Assembly: GCF_025950235.1 (NCBI RefSeq)
Contig: NZ_JAPDDT010000004.1
Span: 1 to 64,000 of the forward strand
Length of the DNA: 64,000 bases
DNA from: Luteolibacter arcticus
GTDB taxonomy: Bacteria; Verrucomicrobiota; Verrucomicrobiia; Verrucomicrobiales; Akkermansiaceae
Direction of reading: 5' to 3'
Shown here: piece by piece, positions 47,625 to 54,612 of the stretch
How positions within the stretch are numbered: the first letter of the stretch is position 1
Layout: every line of letters starts with the position of its first letter
Notes under the pieces: generated by a model
Databases searched by the model: none
The model's input: only the letters and a program-made list of their open reading frames with translations
Told to the model about the DNA's origin: nothing
Position numbers and translations under genes: made by a program

Positions 47625-48629
47625 TCAACCAAACACGGCTTCCACGGAAATCCCCGGATCCAGCCCGTTCTCCAGCAGCCACTCGGGATTGAAGAGCTTC
47701 GACTGATACTTAGCACCCGAGTCGCAGAGGATCGTCGTGATCGTCTGGCCGGGACCGCGATCAAGCGCATACTTCACCGCACCGGCGACATTGATGCCGC
47801 TGGAGAGGCCAAGAAACAGCCCCTCCTCGTGCAAGAGCTGATAGACCACCGACAGCGCCGCCTGGTCATCGACGCGATAGGCCTTGTCGACAGTGATGCC
47901 CTCGATGTTCTTCGTCACGCGTCCCTGCCCAATGCCTTCGGCAAACGAATCGCCGTCATCATCCTCGAGATTGCCGTGGGTGAACCACGACCACATCGCA
48001 GCCCCATAGGGATCGGCGCAAACGACGGAGATCTCCGGGTTCTTCTCCTTCAGGAAAAGCGAGGTGCCCGCCAGCGTCCCACCGGTGCCGACCGCGGCAA
48101 CGAAAGCATCCACCGTTCCCGCCGTCTGCTCCCAGATCTCCGGCCCGGTCGTCTCGTAGTGAGCCTGGCGGTTCGCCGTGTTATCGAATTGATTCGCCCA
48201 AAGCCACCCGCGTTCCTCAGCCATGCGGCGGGCAATGTGGTTGTAGTTGTCCGGGTCGCTATACGGCTTGGCCGCCACGGGAATGACCTCCGCGCCGAGC
48301 GTGCGAAGCTGCTGGAACTTCTCCGGCGACTGGGTCTCGGGAATGATGATGACCGTCTTGTAGCCCCGCGCATGGCCGATGACCGTGAGCCCGATGCCAG
48401 TGTTCCCCGCGGTTCCTTCTACAATGGTGCCACCGGGCTGAAGCAAGCCGCGCTTCTCCGCATCGGTGATGATGCCATGTGCGGCGCGGTCCTTCACCGA
48501 GCCGCCGGGATTCATGAACTCCGCCTTGCCAAGGATCTCACAGCTGGTGAGCTCGGAGAGCTTCTTCAGGCGGATCAGCGGGGTCTTGCCGACGTGGAAA
48601 TCGACGCCGTGGTATTGGGGGAGACTCAT
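47625..48629 (-). CDS. cysK: Cysteine synthase (O-acetylserine sulfhydrylase family)
   Basis: 334 aa. PLP-dependent fold: GKTPLIRLKKL, NPGGSVKDRAA with PLP lysine Lys46, EGTAGNTGIGL substrate loop and GTGGTLAG phosphate-binding loop. It makes cysteine from O-acetylserine and sulfide or a sulfane donor. Insertions such as NLEDDDGDSFAEGIG resemble fungal and bacterial CysK2-type enzymes. Last gene of the encapsulin operon, 18 bp after the serine acetyltransferase that makes its substrate. Confidence 0.92.
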   Translation of the reverse strand: MSLPQYHGVDFHVGKTPLIRLKKLSELTSCEILGKAEFMNPGGSVKDRAAHGIITDAEKRGLLQPGGTIVEGTAGNTGIGLTVIGHARGYKTVIIIPETQSPEKFQQLRTLGAEVIPVAAKPYSDPDNYNHIARRMAEERGWLWANQFDNTANRQAHYETTGPEIWEQTAGTVDAFVAAVGTGGTLAGTSLFLKEKNPEISVVCADPYGAAMWSWFTHGNLEDDDGDSFAEGIGQGRVTKNIEGITVDKAYRVDDQAALSVVYQLLHEEGLFLGLSSGINVAGAVKYALDRGPGQTITTILCDSGAKYQSKLFNPEWLLENGLDPGISVEAVFG

Positions 48630-48647
48630 GGTGGAAGGATGACAGGT

Positions 48648-49631
48648 TCAGATGGACCAGAGCAAGTCCGCCTGATCGCGGCCACGGCCCTGGCGGGCGG
48701 GCTTGGGTTTGATGCTGAGGTTCTTCTCCTCGTAGATGACCAGCGAGTTCGCGGGGATGCTGTGCATCAGGAAAACGTTCGCGCCGATGGTCGAGTTCTC
48801 GCCGATGACCGTGTCGCCGCCGAGAATGGTGGAGTTCGGGTAGATCGTGACATTGTCGCCGAGGTTTGGGTGGCGCTTGAGGCCTTTCACGACGTTCCCG
48901 TCCTCGTCCTTGATGAAGGTGCGCGTGCCGAGCGTGACCCCGTGGTAGATCTTGCAGTGGTTGCCGATGTAGCAGGTCTCACCGATGACCACGCCGGTGC
49001 CGTGGTCGATCAAGAAATGCGAGCCGATGCTCGCGCCGGGATGGATGTCGATGCCGGTGCGCGAGTGCGCCCACTCCGTCATCATGCGCGGGATGATCGG
49101 CGCGCCGGCGCGGTAGAGCCGGTGAGCCATCCGCTGGATGGCGATCGCCTCGATGAACGGGTAAGAAAGGATTACCTCCTCGCGACTTCGCGCGGAGGGG
49201 TCGTTTGCATAGGCTGCTTCGATGTCCGTGCGCAGCACCTCGCGGACGATGTGCAGGGCGCGGCAGAATTTCTGCATGATCGGCGGCGTCTTGCCGGTCG
49301 GCACATTGGGATTGCCGATGCGCACGCTCTTCCGCACCTGGTCCTCAAGCCGCGAGATGACGTCCCACAACCGGCGCGCCGTGAGCTCGGCAAGGGTACC
49401 ATTCGGAACGACATCACTGTCGAGGAAGCCGGGAAACAACAGCTTCAACAGATCCTCGCAGACCTCGCCTACACTGTTCTTCGACGGCAGGTTGAGCGCC
49501 TCGGCATTGTTCCAGCCGCCGAAGCGCTCATACGAAGCGAGCAACTTCGGCACGTATTCGCCGTAAGGGATCTCGAACGGAGAACCGCCCGCATCTCCGA
49601 ACTTCGAAACCGAAAGGGGAGAATCGCTCAT
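48648..49631 (-). CDS. cysE: Serine O-acetyltransferase (EpsC/CysE type)
   Basis: 327 aa from ATG 49631, overlapping the rhodanese gene by ATGA. The N-terminal helical domain is longer than in E. coli CysE. The C-terminal left-handed beta-helix has GIDIHPGASIGSHFLIDHG with catalytic His, GETCYIGNHCKIYHGVTLG, and hexapeptide repeats ending in IGANVFLMH. It makes O-acetylserine for the adjacent cysteine synthase. The C-terminus ends DLLWSI, a terminal Ile as needed for docking into CysK. Confidence 0.93.
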   Translation of the reverse strand: MSDSPLSVSKFGDAGGSPFEIPYGEYVPKLLASYERFGGWNNAEALNLPSKNSVGEVCEDLLKLLFPGFLDSDVVPNGTLAELTARRLWDVISRLEDQVRKSVRIGNPNVPTGKTPPIMQKFCRALHIVREVLRTDIEAAYANDPSARSREEVILSYPFIEAIAIQRMAHRLYRAGAPIIPRMMTEWAHSRTGIDIHPGASIGSHFLIDHGTGVVIGETCYIGNHCKIYHGVTLGTRTFIKDEDGNVVKGLKRHPNLGDNVTIYPNSTILGGDTVIGENSTIGANVFLMHSIPANSLVIYEEKNLSIKPKPARQGRGRDQADLLWSI

Positions 49632-50164
49632 GAGGAGGAACGCTGGTTCCACGGGGCCTTGGCTATGAGCAGACCCATGCCGCACCAGTCGGTGATGCCA
49701 GCGAAGACGAGACCTGCTCCGACGAAAGCGGACAGGCCGAAGAATCCGGGATGAACAAACCAGCCGAGCGCCACGCCAGTGAACACCAGCGCACCGGCAG
49801 CAATGCGCACCTGGCGCTCGAGCGAGATCACCTTTGCCTCCCCGCGGATGACCGGCAGGTTGGCGTTAATCCATGCCTGCGTTCCGCCTTCCACGACCAC
49901 GGTATTCTCATAGCCGGCGGCCTGGAACTGGTCGGCGGCCTTTTGCGCCCGCGCTCCGGAATGGCAGAGGATGTAGATCGGCTCCTTGGCAGGCAGCTCG
50001 CCATTCTCGATCCGGCGCTTCGGAGCAAGGGCATCAAGCGGGATGCTGCGAGCTTCCGGCACATGGACTTCGTCGAATTCCAATGGGGTCCGCACGTCGA
50101 TGACGGCAATCGAGGCGTCCTGGTCGAGCAGGCTCTTGAGTTGTGCAGGAGAAATGTGGCTCAT
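49628..50164 (-). CDS. Rhodanese with C-terminal membrane domain (YgaP-like)
   Basis: 178 aa. Rhodanese domain (1-about 110) with VIDVRTPLEF and persulfide Cys67 in YILCHSGARA. C-terminal DUF2892 part (about 118-165) has two membrane helices with ITDWCGMG between or after them. The layout matches E. coli YgaP, which transfers sulfane sulfur at the inner membrane. In this operon it is a natural acceptor or donor for the encapsulated cysteine desulfurase. Confidence 0.9.
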   Translation of the reverse strand: MSHISPAQLKSLLDQDASIAVIDVRTPLEFDEVHVPEARSIPLDALAPKRRIENGELPAKEPIYILCHSGARAQKAADQFQAAGYENTVVVEGGTQAWINANLPVIRGEAKVISLERQVRIAAGALVFTGVALGWFVHPGFFGLSAFVGAGLVFAGITDWCGMGLLIAKAPWNQRSSS

Positions 50165-50183
50165 GATGGAAAAGGGAAAGGAT

Positions 50184-50654
50184 TCAGGATCGGAGGGTGG
50201 CGATGAGCCGCTGAGGATGCTTCAAAAGGTCGATGGCGTCCAGCACGCTGGTGGTGAGCACGTCGGCGCTCTGCACCGCGGCGACCGAAGCTCCTTCTTT
50301 CTGCAGGACAGCGATTCCGAGCGCAGCGGCCTCCAGCATCAGGCGGTCGTTGCGACCATTGCCGATGGCGACCACCCCGTCCGCGCCGAGGTCGCGGACA
50401 TACTCCAGCTTCGTTTCCGCCTGAGCCTCGGAAGGAATGATGGTGAGCGAGATCGGCAGCCCGTCTAGCTGCGCCGCAGCGAGACCGTGGGTATCGGCGG
50501 TGATGACGTGAAGCCGGAAGCTCTTCGCAAGGCACCGCAGGTCCTCCCTTACCCCGAGATGAAGCGCACCGTCCACGGCGAGTGTCCCGTTGTAGTCCAT
50601 GACGATGTGCTCCAGCGCCAGCCGGTCAAAGCCGGGAATGTCGATCTCAATCAT
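50184..50654 (-). CDS. Small HAD-family hydrolase
   Basis: 156 aa from ATG 50654; TTG 50663 gives three more residues. The nucleophile motif is MDYNGTLAVDG (D-x-N-G-T in place of D-x-D-G-T), then VITADTHG (Thr/Ser motif II), a Lys in AETKLEYV and IGNGRNDRLML (motif IV). It resembles cytosolic fragments of P-type ATPases, so it may be a small phosphatase. The second motif-I Asp is Asn, which usually weakens phosphatase turnover. Lies between the desulfurase and rhodanese genes, 18 bp from one and 19 bp from the other. Confidence 0.8.
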   Translation of the reverse strand: MIEIDIPGFDRLALEHIVMDYNGTLAVDGALHLGVREDLRCLAKSFRLHVITADTHGLAAAQLDGLPISLTIIPSEAQAETKLEYVRDLGADGVVAIGNGRNDRLMLEAAALGIAVLQKEGASVAAVQSADVLTTSVLDAIDLLKHPQRLIATLRS

Positions 50655-50672
50655 CTCTAACAATCTTGGTTC

Positions 50673-52460
50673 TTAGCGTCGCGCAATGCCGTGCAGCGCC
50701 TGGATCAGCGCATCAACGTCCCCGCGGTTGTTGTAAAAGGCGAGCGACGGGCGCACCGTCCCTTCGATGCCGAAATGCCGCACGGCCGGCATGGCACAAT
50801 GGTGGCCGGCGCGAACGGCGATGCCCTGCCGGTCAAGTTCCTTGGCAATGCGATCGTTCGGGATACCGGGAATGACGAAGCCGAAGACGCTCGCCTTGTT
50901 CGCCGCGGTGCCGATCTGGCGGATGCCGTGCACCGAACGCAACGCATCCTCCGCGTACTCCAGCAACGAGTGCTCGTAAGCAGCCAGCGCTGGAATGCCG
51001 AGATTGATGAGGTAATCGATCGCCGCCCCCAGCCCCACCACACCTGCGATGTCCGGCGTGCCTGCCTCGAATTTTTCCGGTGGTGCGTTGTAGATCGTCT
51101 TCTCGAAGGTCACATCCTTAATCATGTGTCCCCCGCCCTGCCACGGCGGCATCGCCTCAAGCAGGTGCGACTTCCCATAAAGCGCGCCAATCCCCGTGGG
51201 ACCGAAGACCTTGTGACCGGAGAAGACGAAGAAGTCCGCGTCCAGCGCCGTCACATTGATCGGAAAATGCGGGGTCGACTGCGCCCCATCGACCAGCACC
51301 GGAATTCCCCGGGAGTGAGCCATGGCAATGATCTCCTCGATCGGGTTCACCGTGCCCAAGGCATTCGACACATGGGTGACGGAAACGATCTTGGTGCGAT
51401 CGGTCAGCAGCCCCGGCAACTCTTCTAACAGAAGCTCGCCGCGATCGTTGATCGGGATCACCCGCAAGGTCGCGCCGACCTGACTCGCGAGCAACTGCCA
51501 TGGCACGATGTTCGCGTGATGCTCGAGCTGGCTGACCAGGATCTCGTCGCCTTGACTGACGTTCTGGTGACCCCAGCTCTGTGCGACGAGATTGATCGCC
51601 TCGGTGGTGCCGCGGACGAAAACGATCTCCTTCGCATCCGCCGCGCCGAGGAACTGGCGGACCTTCTCGCGGCCGCTTTCGAAGAGTTCGGTCGAGCGAG
51701 CCGCCAGGGTATGCGCGGCACGATGGATGTTCGAATTGTCGCGCGAATAGAAGCGGGAAGTCGCATCGATCACCGATTGCGGCTTGTGCGTGGTGGCGGC
51801 ATTGTCGAGCCACACCAGCGTGCTGCCATTCACGTGCTGCTGGAGCGCCGGGAAGTCCTTGCGGACGCCATCGATATTGAACTCCGGCAAGCCCGACAGC
51901 GGCGATGGCTGCGTGCCGAAGGACGTGAGCCGCAAACCCGGCACATCCTTCAGGAAGTAGAAGTCCGGCTCTAGCAGATCGGATCCGGTTCCGGGTAGCC
52001 CCGGATGATCGGCGGCTTTTGTCGGCGGGGATGACACCCGCGAGCCAAGGCCCTGGGTATAGAATGACGGCTCGCCGAATTCATGCGAAGCACCATCACC
52101 CGGGCGATGCGTGCCGCTCGGCGGTTCCTTGTCCTTCGCCACGGGCTCGGGATCCGCCGCGACCACCGTGGGATGCACCGGCGGTGCGGCTGCCGAGGAC
52201 GCATGCGGAAAGCCACCGGAGAGCGAGATGTCCCGTCCGCCCTTCGAACTCCCGGATGATCCCAGCGGGTTCGAGGACGGCAGTTCCGCCGGCAGGCCCG
52301 CGACGGTATGCGGCACCGAGACCGGCGCGGACGGCAGTTTCGATTCCGACGGGGCGCCGGAGAAATACTCATTGGCGAGCCGCGAGACCAGTGCCGTCCC
52401 GAAGTCATCGGCACCGAGGTCCACCGGCAGGGCCGCTGAATCAAGCCGTGGGATAGACAT
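50673..52460 (-). CDS. Encapsulin-cargo cysteine desulfurase (SufS-like, long N-terminal domain)
   Basis: 595 aa from ATG 52460, overlapping the encapsulin gene by 20 bp. Residues 1-about 195 are Pro/Ser/Gly-rich and disordered, with short ordered-looking motifs: DFGTALVSRLANEYF (19-33), PSFYT (131-135) and PDFYFL (165-170). This is the known layout of the cargo-targeting domain in family 2A encapsulin systems. Residues 196-595 are a complete SufS-type desulfurase: PLP lysine Lys417 (FSGHKVFG), LEHHANIVPW and catalytic Cys555 (RAGHHCAMP). It converts cysteine to alanine and enzyme-bound persulfide, in these systems inside the protein shell. Confidence 0.93.
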   Translation of the reverse strand: MSIPRLDSAALPVDLGADDFGTALVSRLANEYFSGAPSESKLPSAPVSVPHTVAGLPAELPSSNPLGSSGSSKGGRDISLSGGFPHASSAAAPPVHPTVVAADPEPVAKDKEPPSGTHRPGDGASHEFGEPSFYTQGLGSRVSSPPTKAADHPGLPGTGSDLLEPDFYFLKDVPGLRLTSFGTQPSPLSGLPEFNIDGVRKDFPALQQHVNGSTLVWLDNAATTHKPQSVIDATSRFYSRDNSNIHRAAHTLAARSTELFESGREKVRQFLGAADAKEIVFVRGTTEAINLVAQSWGHQNVSQGDEILVSQLEHHANIVPWQLLASQVGATLRVIPINDRGELLLEELPGLLTDRTKIVSVTHVSNALGTVNPIEEIIAMAHSRGIPVLVDGAQSTPHFPINVTALDADFFVFSGHKVFGPTGIGALYGKSHLLEAMPPWQGGGHMIKDVTFEKTIYNAPPEKFEAGTPDIAGVVGLGAAIDYLINLGIPALAAYEHSLLEYAEDALRSVHGIRQIGTAANKASVFGFVIPGIPNDRIAKELDRQGIAVRAGHHCAMPAVRHFGIEGTVRPSLAFYNNRGDVDALIQALHGIARR

Positions 52461-53385
52461 ATTCGTGATAGTTGCCGATGGAGACATCGTCGAGGACGGC
52501 CAGTGCATCCTCGCCCAGCTTCGCGAGCGAGAAGTAGCGGGTCACGAGGTGCGAGGCGATCGAGTGCTCGTTCGTGCCCATGTAGCGGACGGAAAGGCCC
52601 GGCTCGATCTCACCGGCCACCCCGGCTTTCTGCAAGCCCACCACGCCGCGCTGCTTTTCGCCCACGCGCAGCAGCAGGATGCTGGTCTTGCCCTCCTTGA
52701 TCGGCAGCTTGTCGCTCGGGATGAGCGGAATGCCGCGCCAGGTGAGGAACGGCGAGCCGAACAGCGTGATGGTCGGCGGCGGGACACCGCGGCGGGTCGC
52801 TTCCCGTCCGAATGCCGCGATGGCCTTCGGATGCGTGAGGAAGAACGCCGGCTTTTTCCACACGAGCGAAATGAGTTCGTCCAGATCGTCCGGCGATGGC
52901 GGCCCCTTGCGCGTCTTGATGCGCTGGGTGGGGCTGACGGTGTTCAGCAGGCCGATCTTGGGATGATTCAGCAACTCGTGTTCCTCGCGCTCCTTCACCG
53001 CTTCCACCGTCAGGCGGACCTGCTCGCGGAGCTGGTCGATCGCGTTGCTGTAGAGATCGGTGATGCGCGTGTGCGTGCGAAGTACGGTTTGTATCGTACT
53101 AAGGTGATACTCGCGGGGATCCTGCTCGTAGTCGATGAAATCGGTCGGCAGTTCTGGCTCGCCATCGTCCACGGTCAGGAGATCGACGGTCACCCCCTCG
53201 GAGTTCTGCCTCACGCGGTTGACGCGATAGACCCCGCCATCGACATCCACCCACGGCAGCAGGAGGTGTAGCCAGCGTGGCGTGATCTCATCCCACTGTG
53301 GCTGGGTGACGGTGGCGGTGGCCAGGTTTCGCGCGGCTTCGGCGCTGACGCTGAGACGGACGGGAAGATCGACTGGATCAGGCAT
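52441..53385 (-). CDS. srpI: Family 2A encapsulin shell protein (SrpI-like)
   Basis: 314 aa, the usual length of SrpI-type shells. Landmarks: LSVSAEAARNLATATVTQPQW near the start (key core AARNLATATVTQPQ), ITPRWLHLLLPWVDVDGGVYRVN, a long helix with REQVRLTVEAVKEREEHELL, FFLTHPKAIAAFGREATRRG and a C-terminal HEYVYPTA. These match the HK97-fold encapsulins of family 2A; no cyclic-nucleotide-binding insertion (family 2B) is present. The protein self-assembles into a nanocompartment that loads the downstream cysteine desulfurase. A 6-bp hairpin lies about 42-58 bp upstream. Confidence 0.93.
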   Translation of the reverse strand: MPDPVDLPVRLSVSAEAARNLATATVTQPQWDEITPRWLHLLLPWVDVDGGVYRVNRVRQNSEGVTVDLLTVDDGEPELPTDFIDYEQDPREYHLSTIQTVLRTHTRITDLYSNAIDQLREQVRLTVEAVKEREEHELLNHPKIGLLNTVSPTQRIKTRKGPPSPDDLDELISLVWKKPAFFLTHPKAIAAFGREATRRGVPPPTITLFGSPFLTWRGIPLIPSDKLPIKEGKTSILLLRVGEKQRGVVGLQKAGVAGEIEPGLSVRYMGTNEHSIASHLVTRYFSLAKLGEDALAVLDDVSIGNYHEYVYPTA

Positions 53386-53426
53386 GGTGATGCGGGGAGA
53401 TTGTTGTTAGAATAGTGAAGCGGAGA

Positions 53427-53443
53427 ACGGCCCTTGCGGCCGT
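53427..53443 (-). promoter_or_regulatory. 5'-leader hairpin of the encapsulin operon
   Basis: ACGGCC and GGCCGT (6 bp, 5-base loop) pair in the putative leader of the encapsulin mRNA, ending about 42 bp before the start codon. No T tract. It could stabilise the leader or affect translation; function is not shown. Confidence 0.25.
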
Positions 53444-53644
53444 ACTGCGGAACCATGGTGAGATCCTCCGGATGCCGGTCGGATCGATTCGCTGATAGGC
53501 TTGGGCCACCCGTGGACGGATGCGGCTCACCGGCCTGCTTTCGCCTCCATGAGTTTGGTCGGCGGCACCCGTCTCGCCAAAAATAGCCGGGTATCCTCGT
53601 GGACTCTCCAGCTATCGCGAAAGCAAGCGCTCAGGAAGCCTGAG

Positions 53645-53666
53645 TTGACCGCCGTTCCCTTGTCAA
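53645..53666. promoter_or_regulatory. Candidate operator, TTGAC-N12-GTCAA
   Basis: Perfect 5-bp inverted arms lie about 260 bp upstream of the encapsulin start. The minus-strand arm also reads TTGACA, a -35-like hexamer, but no good -10 follows at the right distance. Might bind a dimeric regulator. Confidence 0.2.
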
Positions 53667-54245
53667 TGCCATGCACGACCTTATTCCTACTTTTTGACAG
53701 AAATGACACTTCCACGCGATCCCAAGATCCCTTGACTCCCTCCCGGTCGAGAGGGGCGCGGCAGAAGTATTATCAACCACAATCCTTTTAACTACGGGGC
53801 GTCGCACCAAGCTCAACAGGAGCCAAAGCGCCGATTATCCTCCGTCGCGAGCCGAGCTTCATGGTCAAAAGCGAACTTTATGAAAAAACTTCTTGAACTC
53901 CCACTCGTTAGTCGGCATTAGTCCGCCCGTCAGCCGCAAACCGGGTCCGATGAGCAGACCGGCAAGCGCTTCGGCCACCCCAAGCAGGGGAGCATAGTTG
54001 GCATGGTGCCGCGATACGCGGGACGGGGATGAGGCCCCGACCGTAGCGGCAGATCGAAACACACTCTCCTGCACCACCGATGAAATTTTTCCCGAACCGG
54101 CCCGTCAGCCGATCTGCCGTCTCGCTTGAGGCAAGTGCAGCCTGTTGCTGTTGTTAGGCACCGTCGTGACTTTCCGGTGATCCACCGGATGGATTCGCGG
54201 TCAACGGGCGATGTTTTGGGTTTCATCGCCAGTTGATCGCTCTGA

Positions 54246-54294
54246 AGCCACGGCGGGCGCGGGCTTCTTGGGTTCTCTCGAGCCCGCCGTGGCT
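54246..54294. repeat. 13-bp inverted repeat (strong hairpin)
   Basis: AGCCACGGCGGGC (54246-54258) and GCCCGCCGTGGCT (54282-54294) are perfect inverted copies with a 23-base loop. Neither side has a T run, so it is not a standard terminator. It could be a repetitive extragenic element or a structured RNA. Confidence 0.55.
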
Positions 54295-54417
54295 ATCCTC
54301 AGCTGGATCACCGATTAGCGGCGTTTAGCGCCTTCCCGTTCGCGATCCCGGGTCATCTCCGACCCATTCTGCTTCCCATCTTACCGGCCTTTTTTTGCCC
54401 AAAACCGATACCTTACC

Positions 54418-54588
54418 ATGCTGCTCTACAAACTTCAGCTCCTCACTCCCGGCCAGTCGACCCGGCGTGCAATGAGCGCGCGGCTCCTTGCCGGAGCTCA
54501 ACCGGACGCCTTCGTGACCCGCGTCCGTCACCGCCGGTTGCCGGATGCCAGCGAGGCTCCGGTCCGCCGCTTCCGCAAGGTCGCCTGA
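54418..54588 (+). CDS. Small Arg-rich ORF (56 aa) heading the LamG/Verru_Chthon cassette
   Basis: ATG 54418 to TGA 54586-54588. The product is very basic: a hydrophobic start (MLLYKLQLL) then about a dozen Arg/Lys/His, ending RRFRKVA. It stops 24 bp before the LamG gene in the same direction. Unknown family; may be a leader peptide or a small nucleic-acid-binding protein. No ribosome binding site is obvious. Confidence 0.4.
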   Translation: MLLYKLQLLTPGQSTRRAMSARLLAGAQPDAFVTRVRHRRLPDASEAPVRRFRKVA

Positions 54589-54612
54589 TTCCCCACCTCT
54601 CTAAAGATCCCC

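Larger units (their letters stand above)
53386..54417. other. Long apparently non-coding region with regulatory candidates
   Basis: About 1 kb between the divergent encapsulin operon and the plus-strand cassette. Short frames (53501-53791, 53865-54077) show no family character. It contains the leader hairpin, a TTGAC-N12-GTCAA inverted repeat, AT-rich patches near 53690 and 53770 that could be promoters, and a 13-bp inverted repeat at 54246-54294. The promoter of the sulfur operon must be here or within the gene itself. Confidence 0.4.

Noticed and set aside
47829-49754. A 641-codon plus-strand open frame opposite cysK and the serine acetyltransferase
   Set aside because: It is a high-GC antisense shadow: its composition (Arg/Val/Asp/His-rich, no domain) is what the complement of the two well-supported genes gives.
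53865-54077. A 70-codon minus-strand frame in the 1-kb gap
   Set aside because: No start context, no family and no neighbour support; it might be a relic but cannot be shown.
54383-54400. T8 run as a terminator in front of the small Arg-rich ORF
   Set aside because: The only nearby stem (54350-54365) is about 25 bases away, too far for a rho-independent terminator.
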